Positions 9,005 to 17,877 of a DNA stretch of 64,000 bases are shown piece by piece. Below the pieces are notes generated by a model. It had not been told where the DNA came from. It searched no databases and saw only the letters and a program-made list of their open reading frames with translations. The number at the start of each line of letters is the position of its first letter. The stretch's first letter is position 1. The translations under genes and the position numbers were made by a program. The stretch covers positions 560,504-624,503 of the forward strand of contig NZ_LMRW01000001.1 in NCBI RefSeq assembly GCF_001428255.1, given 5' to 3'. Source of the DNA: Agromyces sp. Soil535 (GTDB taxonomy: Bacteria; Actinomycetota; Actinomycetes; Actinomycetales; Microbacteriaceae).

Positions 9005-9664
9005 ATGGAGTCCGAGCGCACCTCGCGGTATACGCGTCGACGTCAGCAGACGCGTGACGCACTTCTGGGGGCGGCTCGTGCGCTCATCGCCGAAGGACGG
9101 GCGTCGGACGCCAGCATCCAAGAGATCACCGATCGCGCGGACGTCGGCTTCGGCTCGTTCTACAACCACTTCGACACGAAGGCCGAGCTCTTCGCCGTGG
9201 CCGCGAAGGAAGTGCTGGATCGGTGGTCGGAACTCTTCGAGCGTTATACGCGCGGAATCGACGACCCTGCGGTTCGCTTCGCTTTCGGGCTCCGCTTTAC
9301 GAGCATGTTGGTCGAATCGGACGCCGAGATGGCGCGGGTGATCGTCGAGAGCGGTTTCCGAGCGCTCGAAATCCAGACGGGCATCGGCATTCGCTCCCGC
9401 ACGGACCTGGAGGAGAGCCGGTCGAGCGGAAGGTTCGACTTTCCGGACACCGAGATCGCGATGGGGCTGGTGGTTGGTGGGGTGCTGTCCGTGCTGCGAC
9501 GGGGGCTGGCGGATCCGGCTGCCGATCACGATCGGGCGGGAGCGATCCTCACCGAGCACCTGCTACGGGCACTGGGGATGGAAGGTGCGGAGGCGCATCG
9601 TGTGGCATCGCTGCCGTTGCCCGCCGAGCCCGCGTTGAAGATCCACGCCGTGCCGTTGGAGTGA
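9005..9664 (+). CDS. TetR/AcrR-family transcriptional regulator
   Basis: A 219-residue regulator. The N-terminal helix-turn-helix (about residues 15-60) contains RQQTRDALLGAARALI and the recognition region ADVGFGSFYNHFDTKAELF, both typical of TetR. The ligand-binding domain is unremarkable. ATG 9005 is chosen because translation from upstream codons would place extra unstructured residues before the domain; a GTG at 8996 is an alternative. It diverges from the dioxygenase operon and probably represses it until an aromatic acid or its CoA ester binds. Its 3' end overlaps the convergent monooxygenase gene by 116 bases. Confidence 0.9.
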   Translation: MESERTSRYTRRRQQTRDALLGAARALIAEGRASDASIQEITDRADVGFGSFYNHFDTKAELFAVAAKEVLDRWSELFERYTRGIDDPAVRFAFGLRFTSMLVESDAEMARVIVESGFRALEIQTGIGIRSRTDLEESRSSGRFDFPDTEIAMGLVVGGVLSVLRRGLADPAADHDRAGAILTEHLLRALGMEGAEAHRVASLPLPAEPALKIHAVPLE

Positions 9665-11192
9665 GCTCGGCATCCAGCGCGAACATCTTCGCGTAGTCCT
9701 GCACCGAACGGAGCATCCGCGCTGCACTGTTCGACGACGCGACGACGACGCCATCGGGGCGGATCAAGACGAACTTCCGGCCGCGGCGCCAACGGTCGGG
9801 GGTGCCGGCATCTCGCTGCGAATGCACCGCGAGCCCCTTGGCATGGCACGCGTCGGAGAGCGTCGCCGTCGGTGCGGCATACGCCAGGAGAATCCCATGC
9901 GCGCGCGTGGCGCCGAGCGGGATCGGGCAGAGGCGCCCATTGGTCACGTCGCGGCTGGTGGTGATCTCGCTCGTGCGGAGTCGAGGTGTGACGCTGCTCA
10001 TGATGAGTGCACCGATGCTGGGCACGACGTTCGCGTACGGCAAGACGACGCTTCGCGCAGCGTTCGCGAGGATGCTCGGACTGCTCATCAGGGCACCGAT
10101 GAACACGGCCTTATTGATCAAGGCCTTGGCATGCGGCTTACGTTCCTGCTCGTAGCTCTCGAGGAGGCCGTCGTCGCCACTTCGGCGATGCGCCGCGATC
10201 TTCCAGGCGAGGTTCGCCGCGTCCCGCAGACCCGCTCCAAGTCCTTGTCCGATGAACGGCGGGGTCAGGTGCGCGGCATCGCCCAGTAGGAAGACGTTCC
10301 CGGAGCGCCACCGATCGCATACCTGCGCACGGAAGGTGTACTCGGCTGCACGGACGATTTCGATGTCCTCGACCGACGTCGCACCCACCCACGGACGAAT
10401 GAGCGGCTCAACGGATTCGCTGGTCGCAAAGTCGGTGGCTTGTTCCCCATCTGCGAGCCGGAACTCCCAACGATGCCGGGTATCAGTGATCTGCATGTAC
10501 GTGCCCGGGCGGTCGCGATCGAAGACCTGGTCTACGCCGCCCCACGACGTGACCTCTTCGCCCAGGTCGACATCGAGAACCAGCCAGCGCTGCTCGAAGC
10601 CCATATCGACCATCCGAGACCCGATGGCCGCACGCACATCGCTTCGTGCTCCATCGCAGCCGAGGAGGTATCGCGAGCTGATGTGCACGTCCCTCCCCGT
10701 ACTGAAGTCCCGGGCTGTCACCGAAACGCCGTCGGTCTCATGGCGCAGACCGATGAACTCCACACCGCACGCGAGATCCACCTCGGGCACGCCGTCCACG
10801 TGTCGACGCAGGATGGCCTCGAGGTCTGGCTGTTGGAACATGTTCGCCTGAGGGAATCCGCTGATCTCACTTTCCGCTCGATCGAAGCGAACGATCTCCC
10901 GCAGTCGGCGATCCACCAGCCGGAGCCCCCGACCGGGTCGGCTTACGATTCGGAACGGTTCCGCAACGCCGGCAGTGTGCAGTATTCGCAGCACCTCGTC
11001 ATCGATGTGCACTGCGCGCGGAAGCGGGTAGGGGCTGGGGTGACGCTCCACGACGATCGACGTCAAGCCGTGCTGAGCAAGAAGGATCGCCGAGCAGACA
11101 CCCACAGGACCTCCGCCGATGATCGCCACGTCGGCAGCGAGGCGCGTAGCGCCGGTCTCCGCCCGTGCTCCTCGGTCGTATGAATGTGTCAC
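9549..11192 (-). CDS. FAD-dependent aromatic monooxygenase (MhpA-like)
   Basis: A 547-residue class A flavin monooxygenase. FAD motif GGGPVGVCSAILLAQHG lies near residues 26-42, the GCDGARSDVR segment near the middle, and VFLLGDAAHLTPPFIGQGLGAGLRD binds FAD ribityl/pyrophosphate. It resembles 3-(3-hydroxyphenyl)propionate hydroxylase-type enzymes. GTG 11192 follows AAAGGAG with 6-base spacing. The last 40 or so residues (Arg/Ala/Pro rich) are read from the antisense strand of the tetR 3' end and look like read-through sequence, not domain. It diverges from the DoxX gene. The second hydroxylase of the island; substrate unknown. Confidence 0.85.
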   Translation of the reverse strand: MTHSYDRGARAETGATRLAADVAIIGGGPVGVCSAILLAQHGLTSIVVERHPSPYPLPRAVHIDDEVLRILHTAGVAEPFRIVSRPGRGLRLVDRRLREIVRFDRAESEISGFPQANMFQQPDLEAILRRHVDGVPEVDLACGVEFIGLRHETDGVSVTARDFSTGRDVHISSRYLLGCDGARSDVRAAIGSRMVDMGFEQRWLVLDVDLGEEVTSWGGVDQVFDRDRPGTYMQITDTRHRWEFRLADGEQATDFATSESVEPLIRPWVGATSVEDIEIVRAAEYTFRAQVCDRWRSGNVFLLGDAAHLTPPFIGQGLGAGLRDAANLAWKIAAHRRSGDDGLLESYEQERKPHAKALINKAVFIGALMSSPSILANAARSVVLPYANVVPSIGALIMSSVTPRLRTSEITTSRDVTNGRLCPIPLGATRAHGILLAYAAPTATLSDACHAKGLAVHSQRDAGTPDRWRRGRKFVLIRPDGVVVASSNSAARMLRSVQDYAKMFALDAELTPTARRGSSTRARRATAAMPHDAPPHLPSPVPVAGAR

Positions 11193-11246
11193 GCGCGACT
11201 CCTTTGTCGGGCAGGCCTCGGCATTTGCGGCGAAGCCCTTGAATAG

Positions 11247-11260
11247 TGATAATCTCATCA
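11247..11260. promoter_or_regulatory. TGAT-N6-ATCA operator, second copy
   Basis: TGATAATCTCATCA sits between the divergent monooxygenase and DoxX genes and shares the TGAT-N6-ATCA half-sites and spacing of the site at 8917-8934. This ties both transcription units to one TetR regulator. Confidence 0.5.
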
Positions 11261-11323
11261 GACTTGACTACGAATTGCAAGTAACTTTTGCGCGGCTCTG
11301 GTTCGCCAGACGAAGGAGTGAAG

Positions 11324-11695
11324 ATGTGGGTTGTCGTGTACGGCATCGTCGCGGGGCTGCTGGCGGTCGCCTTCCTGGGTTTCGGCGGGTCCAAGCTCGT
11401 CCGTCCTCGTGAGGTCATGGCACGGTCCTACATGGGTTGGGCCGCGCACGTCAGCGATGCGACGTTCAAGTCGATCGGCGCAGTGGAGGTGCTCGGTGCT
11501 CTCGGCCTGGTGCTTCCGTTGCTCACCGGAATCGCACCATGGCTCAGTCCCACCGCAGCGGTGGGACTCTCCGTGGTCATGGGCGGTGCGGCCGTGGTGC
11601 ACGTCAGACGTGGAGAGTCACCTGCCGCCCCGCTGATCATGTGGGTGCTGACATGGACCACCGCTGTGGTCGGGTGCGCCGCGTTGCTGACGTAG
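11324..11695 (+). CDS. DoxX-like integral membrane protein
   Basis: A 123-residue protein with four predicted hydrophobic helices (about residues 2-20, 48-66, 70-88, 100-120). It has the FLGFGGSKL segment after helix 1 and the IGAVEVLGALGLVLP segment seen in DoxX/DUF4870-like families. ATG 11324 follows AAGGAG at good spacing. DoxX-like proteins often accompany oxygenase or quinone chemistry but their biochemical role is poorly defined. It closes the aromatic island and shares a divergent control region with the MhpA-like monooxygenase. Confidence 0.8.
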   Translation: MWVVVYGIVAGLLAVAFLGFGGSKLVRPREVMARSYMGWAAHVSDATFKSIGAVEVLGALGLVLPLLTGIAPWLSPTAAVGLSVVMGGAAVVHVRRGESPAAPLIMWVLTWTTAVVGCAALLT

Positions 11696-11763
11696 CGGGC
11701 GTCCTCAAGAAGGTCTCCGTCGCGGCCGGCGTGACGTCAGCGCGGCAGGCGGGGCCCCGTCGC

Positions 11764-12519
11764 TCAGGCCGCGCCGGTCGCGTCGCCGGCCTGGACCGAC
11801 GCCAGGCGCGCCGACGCTGTCGCCATGTGCGTGGCCATCGCCGAGGCGGCCCCGTCGGCGTCATGCGACGAGAGGGCGCGGAACACCGCCTCGTGCTCTT
11901 CGAGAGCGGTGCGTGCGTGCCCTTCGTCTTGCACGGCGCGGTCCACCCAGATGCGCAGGAGCGACCGCACGATCTGCAGCAGGTCGAGCAGCACCGAGTT
12001 GTCGGCGCTCGACGCGAGCTCGTGGTGGAAGGCCAGGTCGGCCTTGACGAACGTCTTCAGGTCGCCGACCGAGGTGCGCATGCGGTCGAGGTGGCGCCAC
12101 AGGGAGGCGAGCTGCTCGTCAGTGAGCCGGTCGGCCGCGAGGCGTGCGACGTAGATCTCGAGCCCGCTTCGCAGTTCGAGGAGCTCGGCCGTGCTGCGCT
12201 CGCCGATCAGCACGCCCCAGCTGAGGCTCTGGGGGAGCAGCTCGCTCACCGTGCCGCGCAGGTAGGTGCCTGAGCCCGGGCGCACGTCGACGATCCCGAG
12301 GATCTCGAGCGCGGCGAGGGCCTCGCGCACGGCGGACCGGCCCACCTCGAGGGTGGCCGCGAGCTGGCGCTCGGGCGGAAGCCGCGTGCCGGGCGCGATC
12401 GAGCCGCTCGTGAAGAGATCGAGCAGGCGCGTCGCGACGACCGAGACGGCCGAGCCCGACGGCAGCGCGCCGAGGGCCGCGGTGATCTCGGCCGAGCTGT
12501 CGTTGCGGAACACGGGCAT
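11764..12519 (-). CDS. GntR-family regulator with FCD domain
   Basis: A 251-residue FadR-subfamily regulator. It has an N-terminal winged helix (about 20-85, with PGTRLPPERQLAATLEVGRSAVREALAALEILG) and a C-terminal all-helical FCD effector domain (about 95-240) bearing metal-ligand type residues such as DLAFHHELA and a late MATHMA. FCD regulators sense carboxylic acids, fitting a sugar-acid operon. ATG 12519 is preferred to the in-frame GTG 12525. It diverges from the MFS-lerK-derI-lerI-oiaC-apnO operon, and two ACCGGT sites lie in the gap. Confidence 0.92.
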   Translation of the reverse strand: MPVFRNDSSAEITAALGALPSGSAVSVVATRLLDLFTSGSIAPGTRLPPERQLAATLEVGRSAVREALAALEILGIVDVRPGSGTYLRGTVSELLPQSLSWGVLIGERSTAELLELRSGLEIYVARLAADRLTDEQLASLWRHLDRMRTSVGDLKTFVKADLAFHHELASSADNSVLLDLLQIVRSLLRIWVDRAVQDEGHARTALEEHEAVFRALSSHDADGAASAMATHMATASARLASVQAGDATGAA

Positions 12520-12534
12520 GGACACAACCTATCA

Positions 12535-12585
12535 ACCGGTGAGGCGATCAGGGCGGGGCCTGGGCTTGCAATTGGTCAACCGGTT
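12535..12585. promoter_or_regulatory. Operator region between FCD-GntR and apionate operon
   Basis: ACCGGT occurs at 12535 and 12579, 44 bp apart. The second lies in AATTGGTCAACCGGTT (12570-12585), an imperfect palindrome of the GGT-NN-ACC type bound by FadR/PdhR-like GntR proteins. The same ACCGGT core precedes the SDR gene at 406-427. The binder could be the adjacent GntR protein or the LacI protein at the window start. Confidence 0.55.
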
Positions 12586-12662
12586 TGACAATATGGTCCG
12601 AACGCATCCGTTGTCATCGGGCCGACGCGGGCCCGCCGAGCAGGAGAGAACCAGGAGTCAGC

Positions 12663-14093
12663 GTGGACACCACCACCCGAACCGCCGCCGACGCGGCCGT
12701 CGCGACATCCGCCATCAAGAAGGTCGCCGTGCGCCTCGTGCCCTTCGTGGCGCTGATGTTCTTCATCAACTACCTCGACCGCACCGCGATCGGCTTCGCC
12801 GCACCCAACGGCATGAACGAGGACCTCGGGCTCTCGGCCGCGCAGTTCGGCTTCGCCTCGGGCGTCTTCTTCATCGGCTATATCCTGTTGGAGGTGCCGT
12901 CGAACCTCGCGCTGCACCGGTTCGGCGCGCGTAAGTGGCTCGCGCGCATCATGGTGAGCTGGGGCATCGTCGCGGCGCTGTTCACGTGGGTGCAGAACTT
13001 CGAGCAGCTCGCGTTCCTCCGCTTCATGCTCGGCGTCGCCGAGGCCGGCTTCTTCCCCGGCGCGATCCTCTTCCTCAGCCTCTGGGTGCCGGCGGCGTAC
13101 CGCGGCAAGATCCTCGCCCTCTTCTACCTGGCGCAGCCCCTGACGACCGTCATCGGCGCACCGCTCGCGGGCCTCCTGATCCAGCAGGACGGCGCGTTCC
13201 TCGGCCTCGAGGGCTGGCGGTTCATGTTCCTCGGCGTGGCGATCCCGGCCATCGTGGTCGGCATCATCGCGTGGTTCACCCTGAAGGACCGCCCAAGCGA
13301 CGCGAAGTGGCTCACCCCCACCGAGCAGGTCTGGCTGACCGATGCGCTCGCGACCGAGAAGGCCGCCACCGAGGCGAAGCAGCACACCGCCTCCGTCCGC
13401 CAGGCGTTCGGGAGTGGCCGGGTCTGGGCGCTGTCGTTCATCTACTTCGGCTTCATCTACGGCCTCTACGCCCTCGCCTTCTTCCTCCCGACGATCATCG
13501 ACGGCTTCCAGACGCAGTCCGGTGTCGAGTTCGACGTGTTCCAGAAGGGACTCATCACGGCCATCCCGTACATCCCCGCCGCGATCGCCCTGTGGCTGTG
13601 GTCGCGCGACGCCAGCCGACGGGGTCTGCGCACCTGGCACATCGCGGGTCCGGCGATCGCCGGCGCCGTCAGCATCCCTGTCGCCCTCTTCGCCGGCTCG
13701 CCGGTGCTCACGATCGCGATCATCTCGATCACGGCCATGGCGATCTTCGCGGCGCTGCCGAACTTCTGGACCCTGCCGACGCAGTTCCTCACCGGCGCCG
13801 CGGCGGCCGCAGGCGTCGCCCTCATCAACACGATCGGCAACATCGCGGGCTTCAGCGCCCCGTTCCTGACCGGTGCCGTGCACGACTGGACCGGCGGCTA
13901 CGAGGTGCCGATGTTCCTCGTCGGCGGGTTCATGCTCCTCTCGGCGGTGCTCATGATCGTGCTCGCCCGCCGGGGCCGTGTACAGGTCGCCCACGGTGAC
14001 GCGCACGGCGTCGACGTGGCATCCGTCGAGTCCGACGCATCCACCGAGCTGGTCGAGCCGGGCGACCGCGACTCGGTCGAGGTGCCGCGATGA
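12663..14093 (+). CDS. MFS transporter, anion:cation symporter type (sugar-acid uptake)
   Basis: A 476-residue major facilitator with 12 predicted helices. The first is preceded by the conserved NYLDRTAIGFA segment seen in galactonate/tartrate/phthalate-type ACS transporters. FFPGAILFLSLWVP follows in helix 4-5. The C-terminal 35 residues are hydrophilic and acidic. ACS members import organic anions with protons, so the likely cargo is apionate or a related sugar acid. GTG 12663 is the start. The stop overlaps the ATG of lerK by 4 bases. First gene of the six-gene operon. Confidence 0.88.
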   Translation: MDTTTRTAADAAVATSAIKKVAVRLVPFVALMFFINYLDRTAIGFAAPNGMNEDLGLSAAQFGFASGVFFIGYILLEVPSNLALHRFGARKWLARIMVSWGIVAALFTWVQNFEQLAFLRFMLGVAEAGFFPGAILFLSLWVPAAYRGKILALFYLAQPLTTVIGAPLAGLLIQQDGAFLGLEGWRFMFLGVAIPAIVVGIIAWFTLKDRPSDAKWLTPTEQVWLTDALATEKAATEAKQHTASVRQAFGSGRVWALSFIYFGFIYGLYALAFFLPTIIDGFQTQSGVEFDVFQKGLITAIPYIPAAIALWLWSRDASRRGLRTWHIAGPAIAGAVSIPVALFAGSPVLTIAIISITAMAIFAALPNFWTLPTQFLTGAAAAAGVALINTIGNIAGFSAPFLTGAVHDWTGGYEVPMFLVGGFMLLSAVLMIVLARRGRVQVAHGDAHGVDVASVESDASTELVEPGDRDSVEVPR

Positions 14094-15844
14094 CCAGGCT
14101 CTACAACGCGCCCGCGGACTTCGCCGACGAGATGATCGCGGGGTTCGTCGCGGCGAACGGGCGCCACGTGCGGGCGGTTCCCGGCGGCGTGGTCCGCTCG
14201 ACGACGTCGCCGGCCGGCCAGGTGGCGGTCGTCATCGGCGGCGGCTCGGGCCACTACCCGGCGTTCGGCGGCCTGGTCGGCCAGGGCCTCGCGCACGGTG
14301 CGGCCATGGGCAACCTCTTCGCATCGCCCTCGACGCAACAGGTGCGGTCGGTCGCCACGGCGGCCGAACACGGCGGCGGGGTGTTGTTCAGCTACGGCAA
14401 CTACGCCGGCGACGTGCTGAACTTCGACGCAGCGCAGGAGCAACTGCGCGCCGCCGGCATCCCGAGCGAGACGGTGACCGTCACCGACGACATCTCGAGC
14501 GCCCCGGCCGCCGAGAAGCACAAGCGCCGCGGCATCGCCGGCGACCTCACGGTCTTCAAGTCCGCTGCGGCGGCCGCCGAGGCCGGGTACGGGCTCGCCG
14601 AGGTCGTGCGGGTCGCGCGGCTCGCGAACGAGCGCACGCGCTCCTTCGGCGTCGCGTTCACCGGCTGCACGCTGCCGGGATCGGATGCCCCGCTCTTCAC
14701 GGTGCCCGAGGGGCGCATGGCCGTGGGCCTCGGCATCCACGGCGAGCCGGGCATCGACGAGACCGACGTGCCCACCGCCGACGGGCTCGCCGAGCTGCTC
14801 GTGTCGAGCCTGCTCGCGGAGGTGCCCGACGGCGTCGACGGCGCGCGCGGGGCGCGCATCGTGCCGATCCTCAACGGCCTGGGCGCCCTGAAGTACGAGG
14901 AGCTCTTCGTCGTCTACCGCAGGGTCGCCGAGCTCCTCGAGCAGGCGGGCGTCGAGATCGTCGACCCGCACGTCGGGGAGTACTGCACGAGCTTCGACAT
15001 GGCGGGCGGCTCGCTGACCCTCTTCTGGCTCGACGACGAGCTCGAGCGACTGTGGAACGCCCCGGTCGACACGCCCGCGTACCGCCACGGCGCGGTGACC
15101 GCCGCCGAGCGACGCCACGCCGACGAGGTGACGGATGCCGCGAGCACCGCGATCCCCGTCGGCTCCCCGGCCTCGCAGCAGGCGGCGGCGACCGCCCTCG
15201 GCGCGATCGAGGCGACCGTGGAGGTCATCGACGCGCACGTCGACGAACTCGGACGACTCGACGCGATCGCGGGCGACGGCGACCACGGCATCGGCATGCA
15301 GCGCGGCGCGCACGCCGCGCTCGCCGCGGCCCGCGAGGCCGCGCAGGCCGGCGCGGGCGCCGCCACGCTGCTCGACCGCGCCGCCCACGCCTGGTCGGAT
15401 CGGGCCGGCGGCACCTCGGGCGCGCTGTGGGGCGTGGCGCTGCGTTCGGTGGGCTCGGCGCTCGGCGACCACGCGGCGCCGACCCGCCAGGCCGTCGTCG
15501 CGGGCGTCGCCTCGGCCGCCGACGGCATCATGGCCTACGGCAAGGCGCAGCCGGGCGACAAGACCATGGTCGACGCGCTGCTGCCGTTCTCCGCCGCCCT
15601 TCGCCGGGGGGTCGACGGTGGGGCTCGCCTCGCCGACGCGTGGGCGGCCGCAGCAGATGTGGCATCCGAGGCCGCGGCGGCCACTGCCGACCTCCTGCCC
15701 CGCATGGGCCGGGCCCGCCCCCACGCCGAGAAGAGCCTCGGCACGCCCGACCCGGGCGCCCACTCGTTCGCCCTCATCGTGCAGGCGGTGGGGTCGGTGC
15801 TCGCCGGCGACGCCGGCACCCGAAAGGAAGACCAGCATGCCTGA
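14090..15844 (+). CDS. lerK: L-erythrulose 1-kinase (dihydroxyacetone kinase family)
   Basis: A 584-residue ATP-dependent DhaK-type kinase. The N-terminal Dak1 (K) domain (about 1-330) has [15 protein letters not shown], which carries the family's substrate His, and later GCTLPG and HGEPGIDE. The C-terminal Dak2 (L, ATP-binding) domain (about 365-580) has [22 protein letters not shown] and [11 protein letters not shown]. The family phosphorylates dihydroxyacetone, but immediate neighbours of LerI and DerI type point to L-erythrulose as substrate, as in the tetritol pathways of mycobacteria. ATG overlaps the MFS stop. An intact paralogue reference for the broken copy at 32225. Confidence 0.85.
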   Translation: MTRLYNAPADFADEMIAGFVAANGRHVRAVPGGVVRSTTSPAGQVAVVIGGGSGHYPAFGGLVGQGLAHGAAMGNLFASPSTQQVRSVATAAEHGGGVLFSYGNYAGDVLNFDAAQEQLRAAGIPSETVTVTDDISSAPAAEKHKRRGIAGDLTVFKSAAAAAEAGYGLAEVVRVARLANERTRSFGVAFTGCTLPGSDAPLFTVPEGRMAVGLGIHGEPGIDETDVPTADGLAELLVSSLLAEVPDGVDGARGARIVPILNGLGALKYEELFVVYRRVAELLEQAGVEIVDPHVGEYCTSFDMAGGSLTLFWLDDELERLWNAPVDTPAYRHGAVTAAERRHADEVTDAASTAIPVGSPASQQAAATALGAIEATVEVIDAHVDELGRLDAIAGDGDHGIGMQRGAHAALAAAREAAQAGAGAATLLDRAAHAWSDRAGGTSGALWGVALRSVGSALGDHAAPTRQAVVAGVASAADGIMAYGKAQPGDKTMVDALLPFSAALRRGVDGGARLADAWAAAADVASEAAAATADLLPRMGRARPHAEKSLGTPDPGAHSFALIVQAVGSVLAGDAGTRKEDQHA

Positions 15845-16307
15845 ACCGCTCCGCATCGTCGTCGGCAGTGACGACGCCGGATTCGACTACAAGGAGATCC
15901 TGAAGCGCGACCTCGAGCTCGCCGACGGCGTGGCATCCGTCGTCGACGTCGGGGTCGACGCCGAGGGCCACACGCCGTACCCCAAGGTCGCGGTCGCCGC
16001 CGCCGAGCTCGTCGCGGCCGGTGAGGCCGACCGCGCCCTGCTCATCTGCGGCACCGGGCTCGGCGTCGCGATCGCGGCGAACAAGGTGCCCGGCATCCGC
16101 GCCGCGACCGCGCACGACAGCTTCTCGGTGGAGCGCAGCGTGCTGTCGAACGACGCGCAGGTGCTCACGATGGGCCAGCGCGTCGTCGGCATCGAGCTCG
16201 CCCGCCGCCTCGTGCGCGAGTGGCTCACCTACCGCTTCGACCCGACCTCCGCGTCGGCCGAGAAGGTCGCGGACATCGGCCAGTACGAATCGACCGGATC
16301 CTGCTGA
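15837..16307 (+). CDS. derI: D-erythrulose 4-phosphate isomerase (RpiB/LacAB family)
   Basis: A 156-residue RpiB-like isomerase with the short N-terminal beta-strand [13 protein letters not shown], the [14 protein letters not shown] catalytic/anion-binding segment, and the [19 protein letters not shown] motif. RpiB relatives interconvert ribulose 5-P and ribose 5-P, but beside lerK and lerI this clade converts D-erythrulose 4-P to D-erythrose 4-P, which enters the pentose phosphate pathway. ATG overlaps the lerK stop by 8 bases. Alternative: a true ribose-5-P isomerase B, judged less likely from context. Confidence 0.82.
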   Translation: MPEPLRIVVGSDDAGFDYKEILKRDLELADGVASVVDVGVDAEGHTPYPKVAVAAAELVAAGEADRALLICGTGLGVAIAANKVPGIRAATAHDSFSVERSVLSNDAQVLTMGQRVVGIELARRLVREWLTYRFDPTSASAEKVADIGQYESTGSC

Positions 16308-17086
16308 TGTCCGCGCGCGTGTCCGTCGGCGTGAGCCTGAAGATGTACTTCGGGCACGCCGAGGCGCGCCGCTGGTTCGCTCGCGTCGCCGAGCTCGCGG
16401 CGGGGCATCCCGCCGTCGCGAGTGGCGCGGTCGAGTGCTTCGTCATCCCCACCTACCTGCAGGTGCTCCCCGCCGTCGAGGCGTTCGTGGACACCCCGGT
16501 CGTGGTCGGGGCGCAGGATGTCGCGACCGAGGACTCCGGCCCGTTCACGGGCGAGGTGTCGGCGAGGGAGCTCGCCGAGGTCGGAGTCCGCCTCGCCGAG
16601 GTCGGCCACGCCGAGCGGCGCCGGCTCTTCGGCGAGACCGAGGCGGTCGTGGCGAAGAAGACCGCCGCAGCCCTGCGCAACGGCCTCACGCCGGTGCTCT
16701 GCCTGGGCGAGATCGAGCGGGTCGAGGCGACGGATGCCGCGGCCGAGGTCGTGCGCCAGCTGCACACCGCGCTCGACGGCGCCCCCGGGGGACGCGTCAT
16801 GGTGGCCTACGAGCCGGTGTGGGCCATCGGGGCACAAGAGCCCGCGCCGGTCGAGCACATCGCCGCGGTCGCCCGCGCACTCCGCGCGGCCGTCGACGCG
16901 CTCCCTGGCGGCGACGGCAGCACCGTGATCTACGGCGGCTCGGCCGGACCGGGCCTGCTCGCGGCGCTCGACGGCGCGGTCGACGGGTTGTTCCTCGGCC
17001 GCTTCGCCCACGACCCCGCCGCCCTCGCCACGGTGCTCGACGAGGCCGGCGCACTCGCGGCCCTACGCCAGGAGGTGCGAGCGTGA
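16307..17086 (+). CDS. lerI: L-erythrulose 1-phosphate isomerase (triosephosphate isomerase family)
   Basis: A 259-residue TIM-barrel protein of the TpiA superfamily. Equivalents of the catalytic residues are visible: Lys in SLKMYFG, His in EVGHAERRRLFGE, Glu in AYEPVWAIG, and the phosphate loop IYGGSAGPG. It differs from housekeeping TpiA (SLK instead of the usual NWK). In tetritol catabolism this clade converts L-erythrulose 1-P to D-erythrulose 4-P. The ATG shares one base with the derI stop (TGATG). Confidence 0.82.
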   Translation: MSARVSVGVSLKMYFGHAEARRWFARVAELAAGHPAVASGAVECFVIPTYLQVLPAVEAFVDTPVVVGAQDVATEDSGPFTGEVSARELAEVGVRLAEVGHAERRRLFGETEAVVAKKTAAALRNGLTPVLCLGEIERVEATDAAAEVVRQLHTALDGAPGGRVMVAYEPVWAIGAQEPAPVEHIAAVARALRAAVDALPGGDGSTVIYGGSAGPGLLAALDGAVDGLFLGRFAHDPAALATVLDEAGALAALRQEVRA

Positions 17087-17877
17087 TCGGGCTCGGCACC
17101 TACGCCTTCTTCTGGCAGCACTCCGATCGCGTCGAAGAGCCGCTCAGCCTGATCGGTGCGCTCGAACGGACCCGCGAGCTCGACGTCGACCTCTTCCAGG
17201 TCTGCGATTATGCGCCATTGCCGACGATGTCGGCCGCCGAACTCGCCGAGGCCGCCGGCGCGGCCCGTGAGCTCGGCATCTCGATCGAGCTCGGCACCAA
17301 GGGCGTCGCGCCCGAGCACCTCGCGACATTCCTCCGGCTCGCCGAGGTCTTCGACGCCCGCCTGGTGCGCAGCATGGTGTATGCGCCGGGATTCCACCCG
17401 ACCCTCGCCGAGGCGGAGTCGATGCTTCGCGCGGCGATGCCCGCCTACGAGACCGAGGGCGTCACCCTCGCGCTCGAGACCTACGAGCAGGTGCCCACCG
17501 GCGAGCTCGTCGGGCTCATCGAGCGGGTGGGCAGCGACCGGCTCGGCATCTGCCTCGACCCGGCGAACGTCGTGGCCGGCCTCGAGCTGCCCAAGGACGC
17601 CGTCGAGCGGTGCGCCGCGCTCACCCGCAACATCCACGCCAAGGACTTCGCATTCGCGCGACAGGACGGCTGGGTCGGCTTCACCTACGGCGGCGCCCCC
17701 ATGGGGGCGGGCCTGCACGACTACCCCCACCTGCTCGCCACCGTGCAGCCCGAGGCGCGCAGCGTCAACGAGATCGTCGAACACTGGTTGCCCTGGCAGG
17801 GCGACCCCGAGACCACCGTCCGGGCGGAGATCGCCTGGACATCGACCGCACTGGAGTACCTGAGGAGCATCCGATGA
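17083..17877 (+). CDS. oiaC: Probable 3-oxo-isoapionate decarboxylase (xylose-isomerase-like TIM barrel)
   Basis: A 264-residue sugar phosphate isomerase/epimerase-fold protein. Likely metal ligands are Glu132 (ALETYEQ), Asp159 (ICLDPANV) and His185 (NIHAKDF). The OiaC family decarboxylates 3-oxo-isoapionate, the product of ApnO, to L-erythrulose. Placement directly between lerI and apnO, overlapping both by 4 bases, makes this the best reading. The GTG at 17083 is the start. By fold alone it could be another isomerase or epimerase. Confidence 0.75.
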   Translation: MIGLGTYAFFWQHSDRVEEPLSLIGALERTRELDVDLFQVCDYAPLPTMSAAELAEAAGAARELGISIELGTKGVAPEHLATFLRLAEVFDARLVRSMVYAPGFHPTLAEAESMLRAAMPAYETEGVTLALETYEQVPTGELVGLIERVGSDRLGICLDPANVVAGLELPKDAVERCAALTRNIHAKDFAFARQDGWVGFTYGGAPMGAGLHDYPHLLATVQPEARSVNEIVEHWLPWQGDPETTVRAEIAWTSTALEYLRSIR

